Shown here: one piece after another, positions 53,628 to 62,810 of the stretch | How the letters are laid out: each line of letters begins with the position of its first letter | How positions within the stretch are numbered: position 1 is the first letter of the stretch | DNA from: JAFAXD01 sp051985675 | Lineage (GTDB): Bacteria > Pseudomonadota > Alphaproteobacteria > Rhizobiales > Xanthobacteraceae | Reading direction: 5' to 3' | DNA length: 64,000 nt | NCBI GenBank assembly: GCA_051985675.1 | Contig: JBPYFJ010000139.1 | Location: forward strand, 124,001 to 188,000 | Notes under the pieces: generated by a model | Told to the model about the DNA's origin: nothing | Databases searched by the model: none | Seen by the model: the letters and a program-made list of their open reading frames with translations, nothing else | Translations under genes and position numbers: made by a program

Positions 53628-55529
53628 TCATGCGCGCGACGGACGGCCCGATAGTGCGCCAAACCCTTCAATTGCGGCTTCGGTCCCCTCGATCGCCAAA
53701 AGTTGGCCCTGCACATCGCGTAACCAGGCGAGGTTTTCCTCACTTGGTTCCTCCCCCAGCGCATGTTCGGCTTCTTTGAGTTCCCTATTTAGCGTGCGGG
53801 ACTTGCGATGCAAGGTGACGACATGCGTCCACCATTGGCGCACGTCATCAGGCGCGGCTCCCTGCCTCGCCGGCCAGTCTGCGGGATGCGTGAGCGCAGC
53901 CTCAACCCTAGCGAGTATAGAACCCAGATTTCGCTCTTGTAAGGCCTGACGCAAAGCGTCCTCCTCGGTCGGTCCACGCCCGGCTCCGGCCGCCAACAGC
54001 TCCCGGCGCAGCCGATCGGCGTCGGGGTGCAGAAATTCGATGTCAGCCAATTCCTCGGCATGGCCCTCGAGCAGCCACGGGTGATGGACGATTGCGAGCA
54101 GGATTAACGCCTCTCGTGGCTGGAGTGCGGTACGGGAGCCGCGGACGATCGGGCTGGCAGACAGGCGCGGACTAGCGACTACCGGCGCCGCAGCGAGCGG
54201 CGGCCGACCGGCGTGGCGCGATTGCTTGGGATACGGAGAACCGCGCGAGCGGGTCGCGGTGGTCAGAGCGAACAACTCGCGCAAACGGCCGTCGAAGTCC
54301 TGTCGATAATATTTTCGAGTCGCGTCCGGAATCGTGGAGATAGCTAGCGCGAGCTGCGCTTCGAGGCCCGCTCTGCGTTCCGGGGTATCGAAGCGGCCGC
54401 TTTCGGTTTCGCGTGTCCACAAGACGTCGGCGAGCGGGCGCGCCGACGCGAGGATATCCGATATCGCGCCTCGCCCGCCCGCGCGCACGAGGTCATCCGG
54501 ATCTTGGCCGTCGGGCAACATTGCAAACAACAGACTCTTGCCGGGCCGCAACAGCGGTAACGCAAGGTCAACCGCGCGATAGGCGGCGCGCCGGCCAGCG
54601 GCATCACCGTCAAAACAGAGAATCGGTTCATCCGCCATGCGCCAGAGAAGTCCCAGCTGATCGTCAGTAAGCGCAGTGCCGAGCGGTGCTACAGTTGCGG
54701 AAAATCCCGCCGTCACCATGGCAATGACGTCGATATACCCCTCAACAACGATGAGTTGCGCGCCGTCGATTGTCGCCGCCCTCGCAGACGCGGCGTTGTA
54801 GAGCAGCCCGCCCTTGCGAAAAAGCGGTGTTTCGGGCGAGTTGAGATATTTGGCTTGTGCATCCTTGTCGAGCGCCCGACCGCCGAAAGCGACGATGCGG
54901 CCGCGCAAATCGGAAATCGGAAACATCACTCGGTCGCGAAAGCGATCGTACGGAACCGGAATGTCCTCACCAGCCACAAGAAGTCCGGCCTCTACCATCA
55001 ATTCGACTGAGACGCCCTGCTTGCCTAGATATTCCTTGAGTGCGAACCGATCGGGAGTGGCGTAGCCGAGCCTGAACCTGACCTGAGTCGCGGGCTCCAG
55101 GCCGCGATCGGCCAGGTAACCGCGCGCCTTGGCGCCCGGCCGTGCTGCAAGCGTCGCCTCGAAGAATTTCGCCGCGAGTTCGATCACGTCATAGAGACTG
55201 CGACGATGGCGGTGCTCGGCTTCAGCCTCCTGCGTCGCGACCGGCATCGGCACGCCCGCCATTGCGGCAAGGCGCTCGACCGCTTCCGGGAACTCGACCC
55301 CTTCGGTCGCCATCACAAAATCGAAAATGTCGCCATTGCGGCCGGCCGAAAAATCAAACCACGATGCTTTTTGATCGTTGACAAAAAAAGACGGCGTTTT
55401 TTCCTTGTTGAATGGAGACAACCCCTTCCATTCACGCCCCGCTCTTTTGAGACGCACGCGACGACCCACCACCTCCGACACCGGGAGGCGTGCACGTAGT
55501 TCATCAAGGAAATTGGGCGGGAAGCGCAT
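53628..55529 (-). CDS. dnaG: DNA primase DnaG lacking zinc ligands
   Basis: Primase of 633 residues that makes RNA primers at the replication fork. The N-terminal domain has WKGLSPFNKEKTPSFFVNDQ and WFDFSAGRNGDIFDFVMATE. These align with the zinc ribbon of E. coli DnaG (CPFH...CFGCGxxGD), but all Cys/His ligands are replaced by Ser, Asn or other residues. The Toprim core is intact: VVEGYIDVIAMVTAG and CFDGDAAGRRAAYRAVDLAL. The C-terminal helicase-interaction region is shorter and diverged. Zinc-less forms are known to me from Rhizobiales. It precedes rpoD in the same direction. Confidence 0.95.
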   Translation of the reverse strand: MRFPPNFLDELRARLPVSEVVGRRVRLKRAGREWKGLSPFNKEKTPSFFVNDQKASWFDFSAGRNGDIFDFVMATEGVEFPEAVERLAAMAGVPMPVATQEAEAEHRHRRSLYDVIELAAKFFEATLAARPGAKARGYLADRGLEPATQVRFRLGYATPDRFALKEYLGKQGVSVELMVEAGLLVAGEDIPVPYDRFRDRVMFPISDLRGRIVAFGGRALDKDAQAKYLNSPETPLFRKGGLLYNAASARAATIDGAQLIVVEGYIDVIAMVTAGFSATVAPLGTALTDDQLGLLWRMADEPILCFDGDAAGRRAAYRAVDLALPLLRPGKSLLFAMLPDGQDPDDLVRAGGRGAISDILASARPLADVLWTRETESGRFDTPERRAGLEAQLALAISTIPDATRKYYRQDFDGRLRELFALTTATRSRGSPYPKQSRHAGRPPLAAAPVVASPRLSASPIVRGSRTALQPREALILLAIVHHPWLLEGHAEELADIEFLHPDADRLRRELLAAGAGRGPTEEDALRQALQERNLGSILARVEAALTHPADWPARQGAAPDDVRQWWTHVVTLHRKSRTLNRELKEAEHALGEEPSEENLAWLRDVQGQLLAIEGTEAAIEGFGALSGRPSRA

Positions 55530-55640
55530 GGTGATTCGTCACCATAGCCTGCAACTCTGACATTGCCAGGAATCGCTGATTCGCGTTGCGGACTTTGGTG
55601 CCTTGTCCCGGCTATCCACAGCGCCAGGCTGCGGAACCCT

Positions 55641-56255
55641 CTACCGCGACCGGGCCAACGCGAGCCACACACCGCCGCCGATGAGGCAACCGCCGCTCAG
55701 CCGCGAGACCAACCGCGCGCGCGCCGGGGACAGCAGTGCGCGGACGCGACCTGTCAGCACCGCATACCCGCTGTCGAAAATGCCGGCAACCGACATAGCG
55801 GTTACGCCAAGAATCAGCACCTGCCGGACGTAGTCGCCTTTGGGATCAACGAATTGCGGAATAAAAGCCCCGAATAGGAGCAGCGCCTTCGGGTTGCTCA
55901 TCAGCACCAGAAAGCCCTGCCAGAAAAAGCCCATCCGCGGCGCCGGTATTCTTGCCGGATCGCCGAGCGCGCCTGGCGCGCGGAGAAATTTCAACCCAAG
56001 CCAAATGAGGTAAGCAGCACCGGCAAGCCTAACCCAGTCGAACCAGACTCCCATGGTGGCGATTAGCGACGCCAGTCCAATCAACACAATCCCGATCATC
56101 ACAGCGAGCCCGAGCTGCGTGCCCGCGATGTTGATGAGGCCGGCCCGCGTCCCATGCGTCACACTGTTTGCGACAATGAGTGAAACCGTGGGCCCCGGCA
56201 CGATCACGACCACAACACACGCAAGTACATAGGCGAGGTAGAACTCGAGAGACAT
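55641..56255 (-). CDS. LysE/RhtB-family amino-acid exporter
   Basis: Membrane exporter of 204 residues with six predicted helices. The family motif VVVIVPGPTVSLIVANSVTHG is at the N-terminus, followed by GTRAGLINIAGTQLGLAVMI and the central FWQGFLVLMSNPKALLLFGA. It probably exports an amino acid or a homoserine-lactone-like compound. ATG at 56255 follows GGGGTG and is preferred to a start at 56276. Confidence 0.9.
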   Translation of the reverse strand: MSLEFYLAYVLACVVVVIVPGPTVSLIVANSVTHGTRAGLINIAGTQLGLAVMIGIVLIGLASLIATMGVWFDWVRLAGAAYLIWLGLKFLRAPGALGDPARIPAPRMGFFWQGFLVLMSNPKALLLFGAFIPQFVDPKGDYVRQVLILGVTAMSVAGIFDSGYAVLTGRVRALLSPARARLVSRLSGGCLIGGGVWLALARSR

Positions 56256-56326
56256 TCGGCACCCCGTTCTTCTCAACCCGCATCGCTATCCCGGCAACTG
56301 TCCGATCGAAGCGATCATCGGACGCG

Positions 56327-56782
56327 CTAGCCCTGCAGCAACTCCTTCACCAGCGGGCTGACCTTGCCGAAATCCATCCGACCGGCATAGCGCGCTCTGA
56401 GAGTCGCGATCACCTTGCCCATGTCCTTCATTGAGGAAGCGCCGGTCTCGGCAATCGCCTCCGTAATGGCGCTCCGGACCTCGGCGTCCGGCATCTGTTT
56501 GGGTAGATATGCCGCGATGATCGCAATCTCGTCGCGCTCCTGCTGGGCGAGCTCCGCGCGTCCACCCTTCTCGTAAAGATCGATCGCTTCCTGGCGCTGC
56601 TTGATCATTTTCGCCAGCAGGGCGAGGAGTTCATCGTCGCCTAGGGGTCCTTTATTCTGGCCGCGCGCCTCGATGTCGGCATTCTTGAGCGCGGAATTGA
56701 TGAGGCGCAGCGTTGATACACGACGTTCGTCGCGCGCCTTCATGGCGTCCTTTAGGGCGTTGTTGATGTCGTCGCGCAGCAT
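56327..56782 (-). CDS. GatB/YqeY domain protein
   Basis: Protein of 151 residues of the YqeY family, related to the tRNA-binding tail of GatB. Typical stretches are LKDAMKARDERRVSTLRLIN, SALKNADIEARGQ, ELLALLAKMIKQRQEAIDLY and AAYLPKQMPDAEV. It may aid tRNA-dependent amidation or aminoacylation, but the role is not established. ATG at 56782 is taken, with an in-frame GTG at 56788. It follows the small membrane protein gene by a few bases. In relatives it commonly lies near carA, dnaG and rpoD. Confidence 0.9.
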   Translation of the reverse strand: MLRDDINNALKDAMKARDERRVSTLRLINSALKNADIEARGQNKGPLGDDELLALLAKMIKQRQEAIDLYEKGGRAELAQQERDEIAIIAAYLPKQMPDAEVRSAITEAIAETGASSMKDMGKVIATLRARYAGRMDFGKVSPLVKELLQG

Positions 56783-56791
56783 CTTCACAGC

Positions 56792-57025
56792 TCAGGTCTC
56801 GGTTGCGACGGCCGTAACCCGATTGCGCCAGCGGTGTAGCGCGACAACGGCCCAAATCAACTCCACGATTCCGAACGGCCAAGCACCTTGCAGGAAACCG
56901 TACGCGGAAGCGAGTGCGCAGCTCACGGCGAATGCCAGAACGAACCAGTGCGCGCGATCCTCCAATGCGTAGCATGCCAACACGGCGCTGACGCTGAACA
57001 GTCCGAACGCCGCCAGCGCATCCAT
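56792..57025 (-). CDS. Small conserved-type membrane protein
   Basis: Hydrophobic protein of 77 residues with two or three membrane segments (FGLFSVSAVLACYALEDRAH, WFVLAFAVSCALASAYGFLQ, FGIVELIWAVVALHRWR). The layout ending LIWAVVALHRWRNR is one I associate with unnamed proteins of Bradyrhizobium relatives. It precedes the GatB/YqeY gene with ten bases between stop and start, so they are probably co-transcribed. Function unknown. Confidence 0.65.
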   Translation of the reverse strand: MDALAAFGLFSVSAVLACYALEDRAHWFVLAFAVSCALASAYGFLQGAWPFGIVELIWAVVALHRWRNRVTAVATET

Positions 57026-57128
57026 ACCAACGTCTATCCTCTACCAGGCTATCGCAGCTATCTAGGCTGCGCGCGAACGTTGAACAAGCTGAATTGGCGC
57101 AAAATGCGCGCCCCAAGCCACGGCCCGC

Positions 57129-57704
57129 TCAAGCAGGCTTCATCAAGCGCTTTCGCACGACCGCAAGGATCCGATCAGACAACACCGGCCCCTCAACGAT
57201 ACGCGACAAAACGATTGCCCCCACCATGGATGAAATCGCCGCGATGGCCTCATCACGGCGGGCCTCCGGTGTTTCGCCCGCGGATGCATTTGCCACGACG
57301 TCAATCATCGCCATTGTCGCGTCTGCAAATGCGCGTCGCACGTCCTTGCCGTGACGCGTTGCGTCGGGCCCCATCGCCGCCATCGCACAGCCGGTACCGG
57401 GCTGATCGCGGTGTGCACGAGAGACGTACGAACGCACCAAACGATTAAACATTCCTGGCGAGCCCTGACCGCCCGCCTCTGCGATCCAGCTCGCACGGAT
57501 ATCAGCGGCTGATTGCCGAATCGCGGCCGCCGCGAGTTCCTCCTTCGAGGCAAAGTGGCTATAGACTGCGCCATGCGTCATCCCCGCCGCTTTCGCCAAC
57601 GCGTCAACGCCGATTCCCTCAATGCCGCGTTCACGTAAGAGCTTCGCCGCGACGGCAATTACCTGCTCACGATTCCTAGCCTGCTGCGCCTTCGATACGC
57701 GCAT
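57129..57704 (-). CDS. TetR-family regulator next to a thioesterase
   Basis: Repressor of 191 residues. The helix-turn-helix region is NREQVIAVAAKLLRERGIEG, IGVDALAKAAGMTHGAVYSH, FASKEELAAAAIRQS. The C-terminal domain contains GTGCAMAAMGPDATRHGKDV, which fits the TetR_C group of NemR/YcdC-like regulators. It is divergent from the PaaI-type thioesterase, and a near-perfect inverted repeat lies in the 83-base gap. It probably represses itself and the thioesterase. Confidence 0.88.
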   Translation of the reverse strand: MRVSKAQQARNREQVIAVAAKLLRERGIEGIGVDALAKAAGMTHGAVYSHFASKEELAAAAIRQSAADIRASWIAEAGGQGSPGMFNRLVRSYVSRAHRDQPGTGCAMAAMGPDATRHGKDVRRAFADATMAMIDVVANASAGETPEARRDEAIAAISSMVGAIVLSRIVEGPVLSDRILAVVRKRLMKPA

Positions 57705-57744
57705 GCGATTCCCTTCTCTGCGTTCCTGGACAATAGCACGAAAT

Positions 57745-57764
57745 TTGATTACGATAGTAATTAA
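57745..57764. promoter_or_regulatory. Candidate TetR operator, thioesterase promoter
   Basis: TTGATTACGATAGTAATTAA has 8-bp arms around GATA with one mismatch. It is AT-rich and lies between the divergent TetR and thioesterase genes, 23 bases before the latter's ATG. Confidence 0.7.
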
Positions 57765-57787
57765 TAAGGGCGAGGTTGGAGCACGTC

Positions 57788-58300
57788 ATGGACCTGCGGA
57801 TTGCGTCGACTGTCGGGGTAATTCCGATTGAGGAGCTAGCTGCAGCGCCGGGTCTTGAGCTGCTGCGTGGCATCATGGATGGACGCTATCCGGCCCCGCC
57901 GATCGCTGAACTGCTTGGGTTTCGTCTCACCGAAGTGGTTTTAGGACGAGCCGTCTTTCAGAGCACACCGGAGTTCAAGTACTATAATCCGCTTGGCACC
58001 GTGCACGGAGGCTATGCCGCAACACAGCTCGATTCTTGCATGGGGTGTTGCGTCCATTCGACCCTGCCCGCCGGCATCGGCTACACGACCCTTGAATTCA
58101 AGGTCACGCTAATTCGAGCCATCACGGAGCAAACCGGCGTTGTCACTGCCGAGGGCCGCATTCTCAACTCCGGCCGGCGCGCGGCGACCGCGGAAGGCCG
58201 CCTGACCGATGCGAAGGGGCGGCTACTGGCCCACGGGACCACGACTTGTCTGGTGTTCGACCTTCCGGTCGTCGCCAAACCATCCTCGGGGCCCCGCTGA
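57788..58300 (+). CDS. PaaI-family thioesterase (hotdog fold)
   Basis: Acyl-CoA thioesterase of 170 residues. The hotdog catalytic region is YYNPLGTVHGGYAATQLDSC, followed by MGCCVHSTLPAGIGYTTLEF and the strand GRRAATAEGRLTDAKGRLLA. It hydrolyses an aromatic or medium-chain acyl-CoA; the exact substrate is unknown. ATG at 57788 follows GGAG at seven bases and is preferred to a TTG at 57776. The adjacent TetR gene probably senses an acyl-CoA-related signal. Confidence 0.88.
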   Translation: MDLRIASTVGVIPIEELAAAPGLELLRGIMDGRYPAPPIAELLGFRLTEVVLGRAVFQSTPEFKYYNPLGTVHGGYAATQLDSCMGCCVHSTLPAGIGYTTLEFKVTLIRAITEQTGVVTAEGRILNSGRRAATAEGRLTDAKGRLLAHGTTTCLVFDLPVVAKPSSGPR

Positions 58301-58388
58301 GCGGCGGACTCCTGGTGCGCGCCTGAGTCTGGCAAAGCCCGGTCGCCATCGATATGCATACTCGCGGCCGAATGCCGCGAGGATACGC

Positions 58389-59081
58389 ATGCGCGAGTGG
58401 ATTGATTGGTACGATTCAGATCACTCGATCTACGTGAGTGCGCGCCACCGCGACGTGCATTTTCGCCGTATCGCGACCGATATTCTAGAATTTGTCCCGC
58501 ACTCGGACGCCATCGTGCTGGACTATAGTTGCGGCGAGGCGCTGCACGCCGATGTGATCGCCGCCCGCGTCGCAAAGCTGGTGCTTGCCGAACCCGCAGC
58601 GGGCGTGCGCGCACGTCTTACGGCGCGTTACGCCGCCAATCCTAAGATCGAGGTTCGTTCGCTCGATGAACTTGAAGCCTTGCCCAAGAATTCACTCGAC
58701 CTGGCAGTCATGCATTCGGTCGCGCAGTACCTGACGCCCACAGAACTTGCGGCGGCACTCGACCTCTTGCGAGGGCTGCTCAAACCTCACGGACAGCTGG
58801 TCCTTGGGGACATTATTGCATCGGACACAATTGCGGCTGTCGACGCCGCGGCATTGCTGCGCTTTGGATTGGCCAACGGCTTCTTCATCGCTGCTTTCAC
58901 TGGCCTGGTGCGGACTTTTTTTTCCGACTATTGGCGCCTGCGCAGCACGATCGGACTCACCCGTTACGACCCGCACGCGATAGAGACCATGCTCATCGCA
59001 CATGGGTTTTCAGCCGAGCGAGCATCCCGCAATATCGGCCACAATCAGGCCCGCTCGACCTATCGGTGCAAAGTCCGCTAA
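58389..59081 (+). CDS. Class I SAM-dependent methyltransferase
   Basis: Soluble protein of 230 residues with a Rossmann methyltransferase core. Motif I is degenerate (AIVLDYSCGEALHADVIAAR), the acidic strand reads LVLAEPAAGVRARLTARYA, motif IV region LDLAVMHSVAQYLTPTELAA, and motif post-I GLLKPHGQLVLGDIIASDTI. The C-terminal part (YWRLRSTIGLTRYDPHAIET) lies after a membrane-like amphipathic stretch. Substrate unknown. ATG at 58389 has GAGGATACGC upstream; a longer frame overlapping the thioesterase is rejected. Confidence 0.82.
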   Translation: MREWIDWYDSDHSIYVSARHRDVHFRRIATDILEFVPHSDAIVLDYSCGEALHADVIAARVAKLVLAEPAAGVRARLTARYAANPKIEVRSLDELEALPKNSLDLAVMHSVAQYLTPTELAAALDLLRGLLKPHGQLVLGDIIASDTIAAVDAAALLRFGLANGFFIAAFTGLVRTFFSDYWRLRSTIGLTRYDPHAIETMLIAHGFSAERASRNIGHNQARSTYRCKVR

Positions 59082-59102
59082 GGGTTCGCCCGGGAACGCC
59101 GG

Positions 59103-59261
59103 ATGCGCCCGGGCACAAACCACGAGCCCGCGATCGGACCCCTTCCCTCCCCCTCGATTCTAGGCTACAGGCTGCCCGCCGCCACCGGTACCGGAGTTCC
59201 TGGTTCGGCGTACAGAGTGCACAAATCGGCTCGAGCGGGCGCCCAATCGGCGCGCCGGTAA
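59103..59261 (+). CDS. Possible leader peptide ahead of carB
   Basis: A 52-codon frame (MRPGTNHEPAIGPLPSPS... SARR) ends 12 bases before the terminator hairpin at 59274. Its last 16 codons include four Arg codons, which would fit arginine-responsive attenuation of carbamoyl-phosphate synthesis. The ribosome site is poor and no homolog is recognised, so this may be chance. Confidence 0.3.
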   Translation: MRPGTNHEPAIGPLPSPSILGYRLPAATGTGVPGSAYRVHKSARAGAQSARR

Positions 59262-59273
59262 TCCCGAGAGGCG

Positions 59274-59295
59274 AGCGGCTGATGCCGCTTTTTTT
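59274..59295 (+). terminator. Intrinsic terminator in the carB leader
   Basis: AGCGGC and GCCGCT pair around TGAT and run straight into seven T residues, a textbook Rho-independent terminator. It ends 57 bases before the carB ATG, on the same strand and past the methyltransferase gene. It could end that transcript, end a small RNA, or act as an attenuator of carB. Confidence 0.85.
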
Positions 59296-59351
59296 GTGCC
59301 AACGTCATGCCCGCCTTCGCGATCTGGGGCGGGTCCACATATTGAAACGGA

Positions 59352-62300
59352 ATGCCCAAGCGGACTGACATTTCATCGATCCTGATCATTGGCGCCGGCC
59401 CGATCGTTATCGGCCAGGCCTGTGAGTTCGACTATTCCGGCACCCAGGCGTGCAAGGCCCTCCGCGAGGAGGGCTATCGGGTCATCCTGGTCAACTCCAA
59501 TCCCGCGACCATCATGACCGATCCGGAATTGGCGGACGCCACCTATATCGAGCCGATTACGCCGGAGATTGTTGCCAAGATCATCGAAAAGGAGCGACCC
59601 GATGCCCTGCTGCCTACGATGGGCGGCCAGACCGCGCTCAATTGTGCGCTGTCGCTGCGGCGCATGGGGGTCCTGGATCAGTTCGGGGTGAAAATGATTG
59701 GCGCCTCCGCCGACGCTATCGACAAGGCGGAGGATCGCGAGCTGTTTCGCGAGGCCATGCAGAAGATCGGTCTTGCGACGCCGAAATCGGCCCTCGCCGA
59801 TGCGTCCGATCTCAAGAAACTGGATCGCGACCAGCATAGCGCGGAGCTGGCGCGCGTCAAAGTGATGAAGCTTCCGCCCCACGCCGAAGCGGAGGCACTT
59901 GCGGCGTTCCAAAAATCATGGGACGCCGACGAACCAGCGCGGAAGCGGCGCTATATCGAGAAGGGGCTGATCGAGGCCCTCGAGGCGCTCGCCGAGATTG
60001 GCCTTCCGGCCATCATCCGCCCTTCGTTCACGCTTGCCGGAACTGGTGGCGGCATCGCATACAACAAGGCCGAGTTCTTCGAGATTGTCGAGCGCGGACT
60101 CGATGCATCGCCTACTACTGAAGTACTGATTGAGGAATCGGTACTGGGCTGGAAAGAATTCGAGATGGAGGTGGTGCGTGATCGCCGCGACAACTGCATC
60201 ATCGTCTGCTCGATCGAAAACCTCGACCCGATGGGCGTCCACACCGGCGATTCGATCACCATCGCGCCGGCCCTCACGTTGACCGACAAGGAGTATCAGG
60301 TCATGCGCGATGCCGCGATTGCGGTGCTGCGCGAGATCGGTGTCGAGACCGGGGGATCGAACGTACAATTCGCGATCAACCCGAAGGACGGCCGGCTGGT
60401 CATCATCGAAATGAATCCCCGGGTGTCGCGCTCCTCCGCGCTCGCGTCAAAAGCAACCGGGTTCCCGATCGCAAAGGTCGCAGCCAAACTCGCGGTCGGC
60501 TACACGCTCGACGAGATCGAAAATGACATAACCGGCGGCGCAACGCCGGCATCCTTCGAGCCGACCATCGACTACATCGTGACTAAAATCCCACGCTTTG
60601 CGTTCGAGAAATTTCCCGGAGCGGAACCGGTCCTGACCACGTCGATGAAGTCTGTCGGCGAGGTGATGGCGATCGGGCGAACGTTCGCGGAGTCGCTGCA
60701 AAAAGCACTGCGCTCGCTCGAGACCGGACTGACCGGTCTCGACGAAATCACCATCACGGGTCTCGGCCAGGGCGACGACAAGAACGCGATCCGGGCAGCC
60801 CTCGGCACGCCGACACCCGATCGCATCCTCAACGTCGCACAAGCGATGCGGCTCGGTTTCACCGACGAGCAGATTTACGATGCATGTGCCATCGATCGAT
60901 GGTTCCTGGCTGAGATCCGCGGCATCGTGGATACCGAGCAAGAGATCAGGAACAAGGGACTTCCTACGAGTGCGGCGGTGTTTCGCCGTCTCAAATCAAT
61001 GGGGTTCTCCGATGCGAGGCTGGGGAGGCTAACCGGTCTCTCCACCGACGAGGTCGCCAGCCGACGCCGCAAGCTCGAGGTGCGGCCGATGTTCAAGCGC
61101 ATCGACACCTGCGCCGCCGAGTTCGCGTCGCCGACCGCCTACATGTATTCAACCTATCAGACGCCCTTTGACGGCGCCGCGGCAGATGAGGCGGCTCCTT
61201 CCGATAAACGGAAGGTCGTAATTCTGGGCGGCGGTCCCAATCGGATCGGCCAAGGCATCGAGTTCGACTACTGCTGCTGCCACGCCGCGTTCGCACTCAA
61301 GGACGCCGGTTACGAAACGATCATGATCAACTGCAATCCGGAGACGGTTTCTACCGACTACGACACGTCGGACCGGCTCTATTTTGAACCGTTGACGGTG
61401 GAGGACGTCCTCGAGATCATCGATGCGGAGCGTAGCAACGGAACGCTGCACGGCGTGATCGTTCAATTCGGCGGTCAGACGCCGCTGAAGCTCGCCGAAG
61501 CGCTGGAGCGAGCCAACGTACCAATCCTCGGTACATCACACGATGCAATCGATCTCGCCGAGGATCGAGACCGGTTCAAGAAGCTGATTGAAACCCTGGG
61601 ACTGCGTCAACCACAAAGCGGGGTGGCAACGAGCCCAACCGCCGCTCAAGCAATCGCCGAGGCGATCGGCTACCCAATCCTCATCCGGCCGTCCTACGTG
61701 CTCGGCGGCCGCGCAATGGAAATTATCCATGATGGCAGCCAGCTCAATCGCTATCTGGAGCGACTGTCGGGCCATCTCGATCGGCCATCGGACTTGGTTG
61801 TGTCCGAGAAGCGTCCGTTGCTTATCGATAGCTACTTGTCCGACGCGATTGAAGTTGACGTCGATTGCCTTGCCGACAACCACGAGACCTTTGTCGCCGG
61901 CATCATGGAACACATCGAGGAAGCCGGCATTCACTCTGGCGATTCCGCCTGTGCATTGCCGCCGCGCTCGCTCGATTCCCCGACGATCGCCGAACTCGAG
62001 CGCCAGACCCGCGCACTTGCAGTCGCGCTCAAGGTGGGCGGCTTAATGAACGTGCAATACGCCATTAAGGACGGCGAGATCTATGTCTTAGAGGTCAATC
62101 CACGAGCGTCGCGCACCGTCCCCTTTGTGGCCAAGGTTATCGGAATCCCGGTAGCGAAGATCGCCGCACGGGTCATGGCGGGCGAGGCACTGACCGACTT
62201 TCGTTTGAAGCCGATCTGTTTCGAGGGCGGCTGTTCCAAGCATATCGGGGTCAAGGAAGCCGTATTTCCGTTCGCCCGCTTCCCCGGCGTAGACACCGTT

Positions 62301-62810
62301 CTCGGCCCCGAAATGAAGTCGACTGGCGAGGTGATGGGGATTGATCGCTCGTTCGAGATCGCGTTTGCCAAAAGCCAAATCGGCGGTGGCACCCGTTTGC
62401 CGAAATCCGGCACGGTGTTTGTTTCGGTTCGCGATGTAGACAAGGCTCGGATTTTGGACGCGATACGCCTGCTCGAGGGCTTAGGGTTCCGAGTCATCGC
62501 TACGTCCGGCACGCAGCGCTATCTGGCCGAACATGGAATTACTGCGCATAAGGTTAACAAGGTCGCCGAGGGCCGTCCTCATATTGTGGACGCCATTAAA
62601 AACGGGGACGTTCAGCTCGTTTTCAACACTACTGAAGGGGCTACTGCGCTGGCCGATTCTCGATCCCTGCGCCGAGCCGCCCTCTTGCATAAAGTCCCAT
62701 ACTACACCACTCTTTCAGGCGCCGTTGCTGGGGCGCTAGGTATCAAAGCCTATCTCGGGGGTGACTTCGAGGTGCGCGCGCTGCAGGCCTATTTCGCAGA
62801 CGAGACCTGA
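59352..62810 (+). CDS. carB: Carbamoyl-phosphate synthase large subunit
   Basis: Enzyme of 1,152 residues that makes carbamoyl phosphate for arginine and pyrimidine synthesis from bicarbonate, ATP and ammonia passed from CarA. The first ATP-grasp half starts ILIIGAGPIVIGQACEFDYS and the second VVILGGGPNRIGQGIEFDYC. The final domain includes GFRVIATSGTQRYLAEHGIT, the allosteric region. It is about 80 residues longer than the E. coli enzyme because of an insertion after LATPKSALADASDLKKLDRD, a feature seen in other Rhizobiales. No carA is in the window. Confidence 0.97.
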   Translation: MPKRTDISSILIIGAGPIVIGQACEFDYSGTQACKALREEGYRVILVNSNPATIMTDPELADATYIEPITPEIVAKIIEKERPDALLPTMGGQTALNCALSLRRMGVLDQFGVKMIGASADAIDKAEDRELFREAMQKIGLATPKSALADASDLKKLDRDQHSAELARVKVMKLPPHAEAEALAAFQKSWDADEPARKRRYIEKGLIEALEALAEIGLPAIIRPSFTLAGTGGGIAYNKAEFFEIVERGLDASPTTEVLIEESVLGWKEFEMEVVRDRRDNCIIVCSIENLDPMGVHTGDSITIAPALTLTDKEYQVMRDAAIAVLREIGVETGGSNVQFAINPKDGRLVIIEMNPRVSRSSALASKATGFPIAKVAAKLAVGYTLDEIENDITGGATPASFEPTIDYIVTKIPRFAFEKFPGAEPVLTTSMKSVGEVMAIGRTFAESLQKALRSLETGLTGLDEITITGLGQGDDKNAIRAALGTPTPDRILNVAQAMRLGFTDEQIYDACAIDRWFLAEIRGIVDTEQEIRNKGLPTSAAVFRRLKSMGFSDARLGRLTGLSTDEVASRRRKLEVRPMFKRIDTCAAEFASPTAYMYSTYQTPFDGAAADEAAPSDKRKVVILGGGPNRIGQGIEFDYCCCHAAFALKDAGYETIMINCNPETVSTDYDTSDRLYFEPLTVEDVLEIIDAERSNGTLHGVIVQFGGQTPLKLAEALERANVPILGTSHDAIDLAEDRDRFKKLIETLGLRQPQSGVATSPTAAQAIAEAIGYPILIRPSYVLGGRAMEIIHDGSQLNRYLERLSGHLDRPSDLVVSEKRPLLIDSYLSDAIEVDVDCLADNHETFVAGIMEHIEEAGIHSGDSACALPPRSLDSPTIAELERQTRALAVALKVGGLMNVQYAIKDGEIYVLEVNPRASRTVPFVAKVIGIPVAKIAARVMAGEALTDFRLKPICFEGGCSKHIGVKEAVFPFARFPGVDTVLGPEMKSTGEVMGIDRSFEIAFAKSQIGGGTRLPKSGTVFVSVRDVDKARILDAIRLLEGLGFRVIATSGTQRYLAEHGITAHKVNKVAEGRPHIVDAIKNGDVQLVFNTTEGATALADSRSLRRAALLHKVPYYTTLSGAVAGALGIKAYLGGDFEVRALQAYFADET

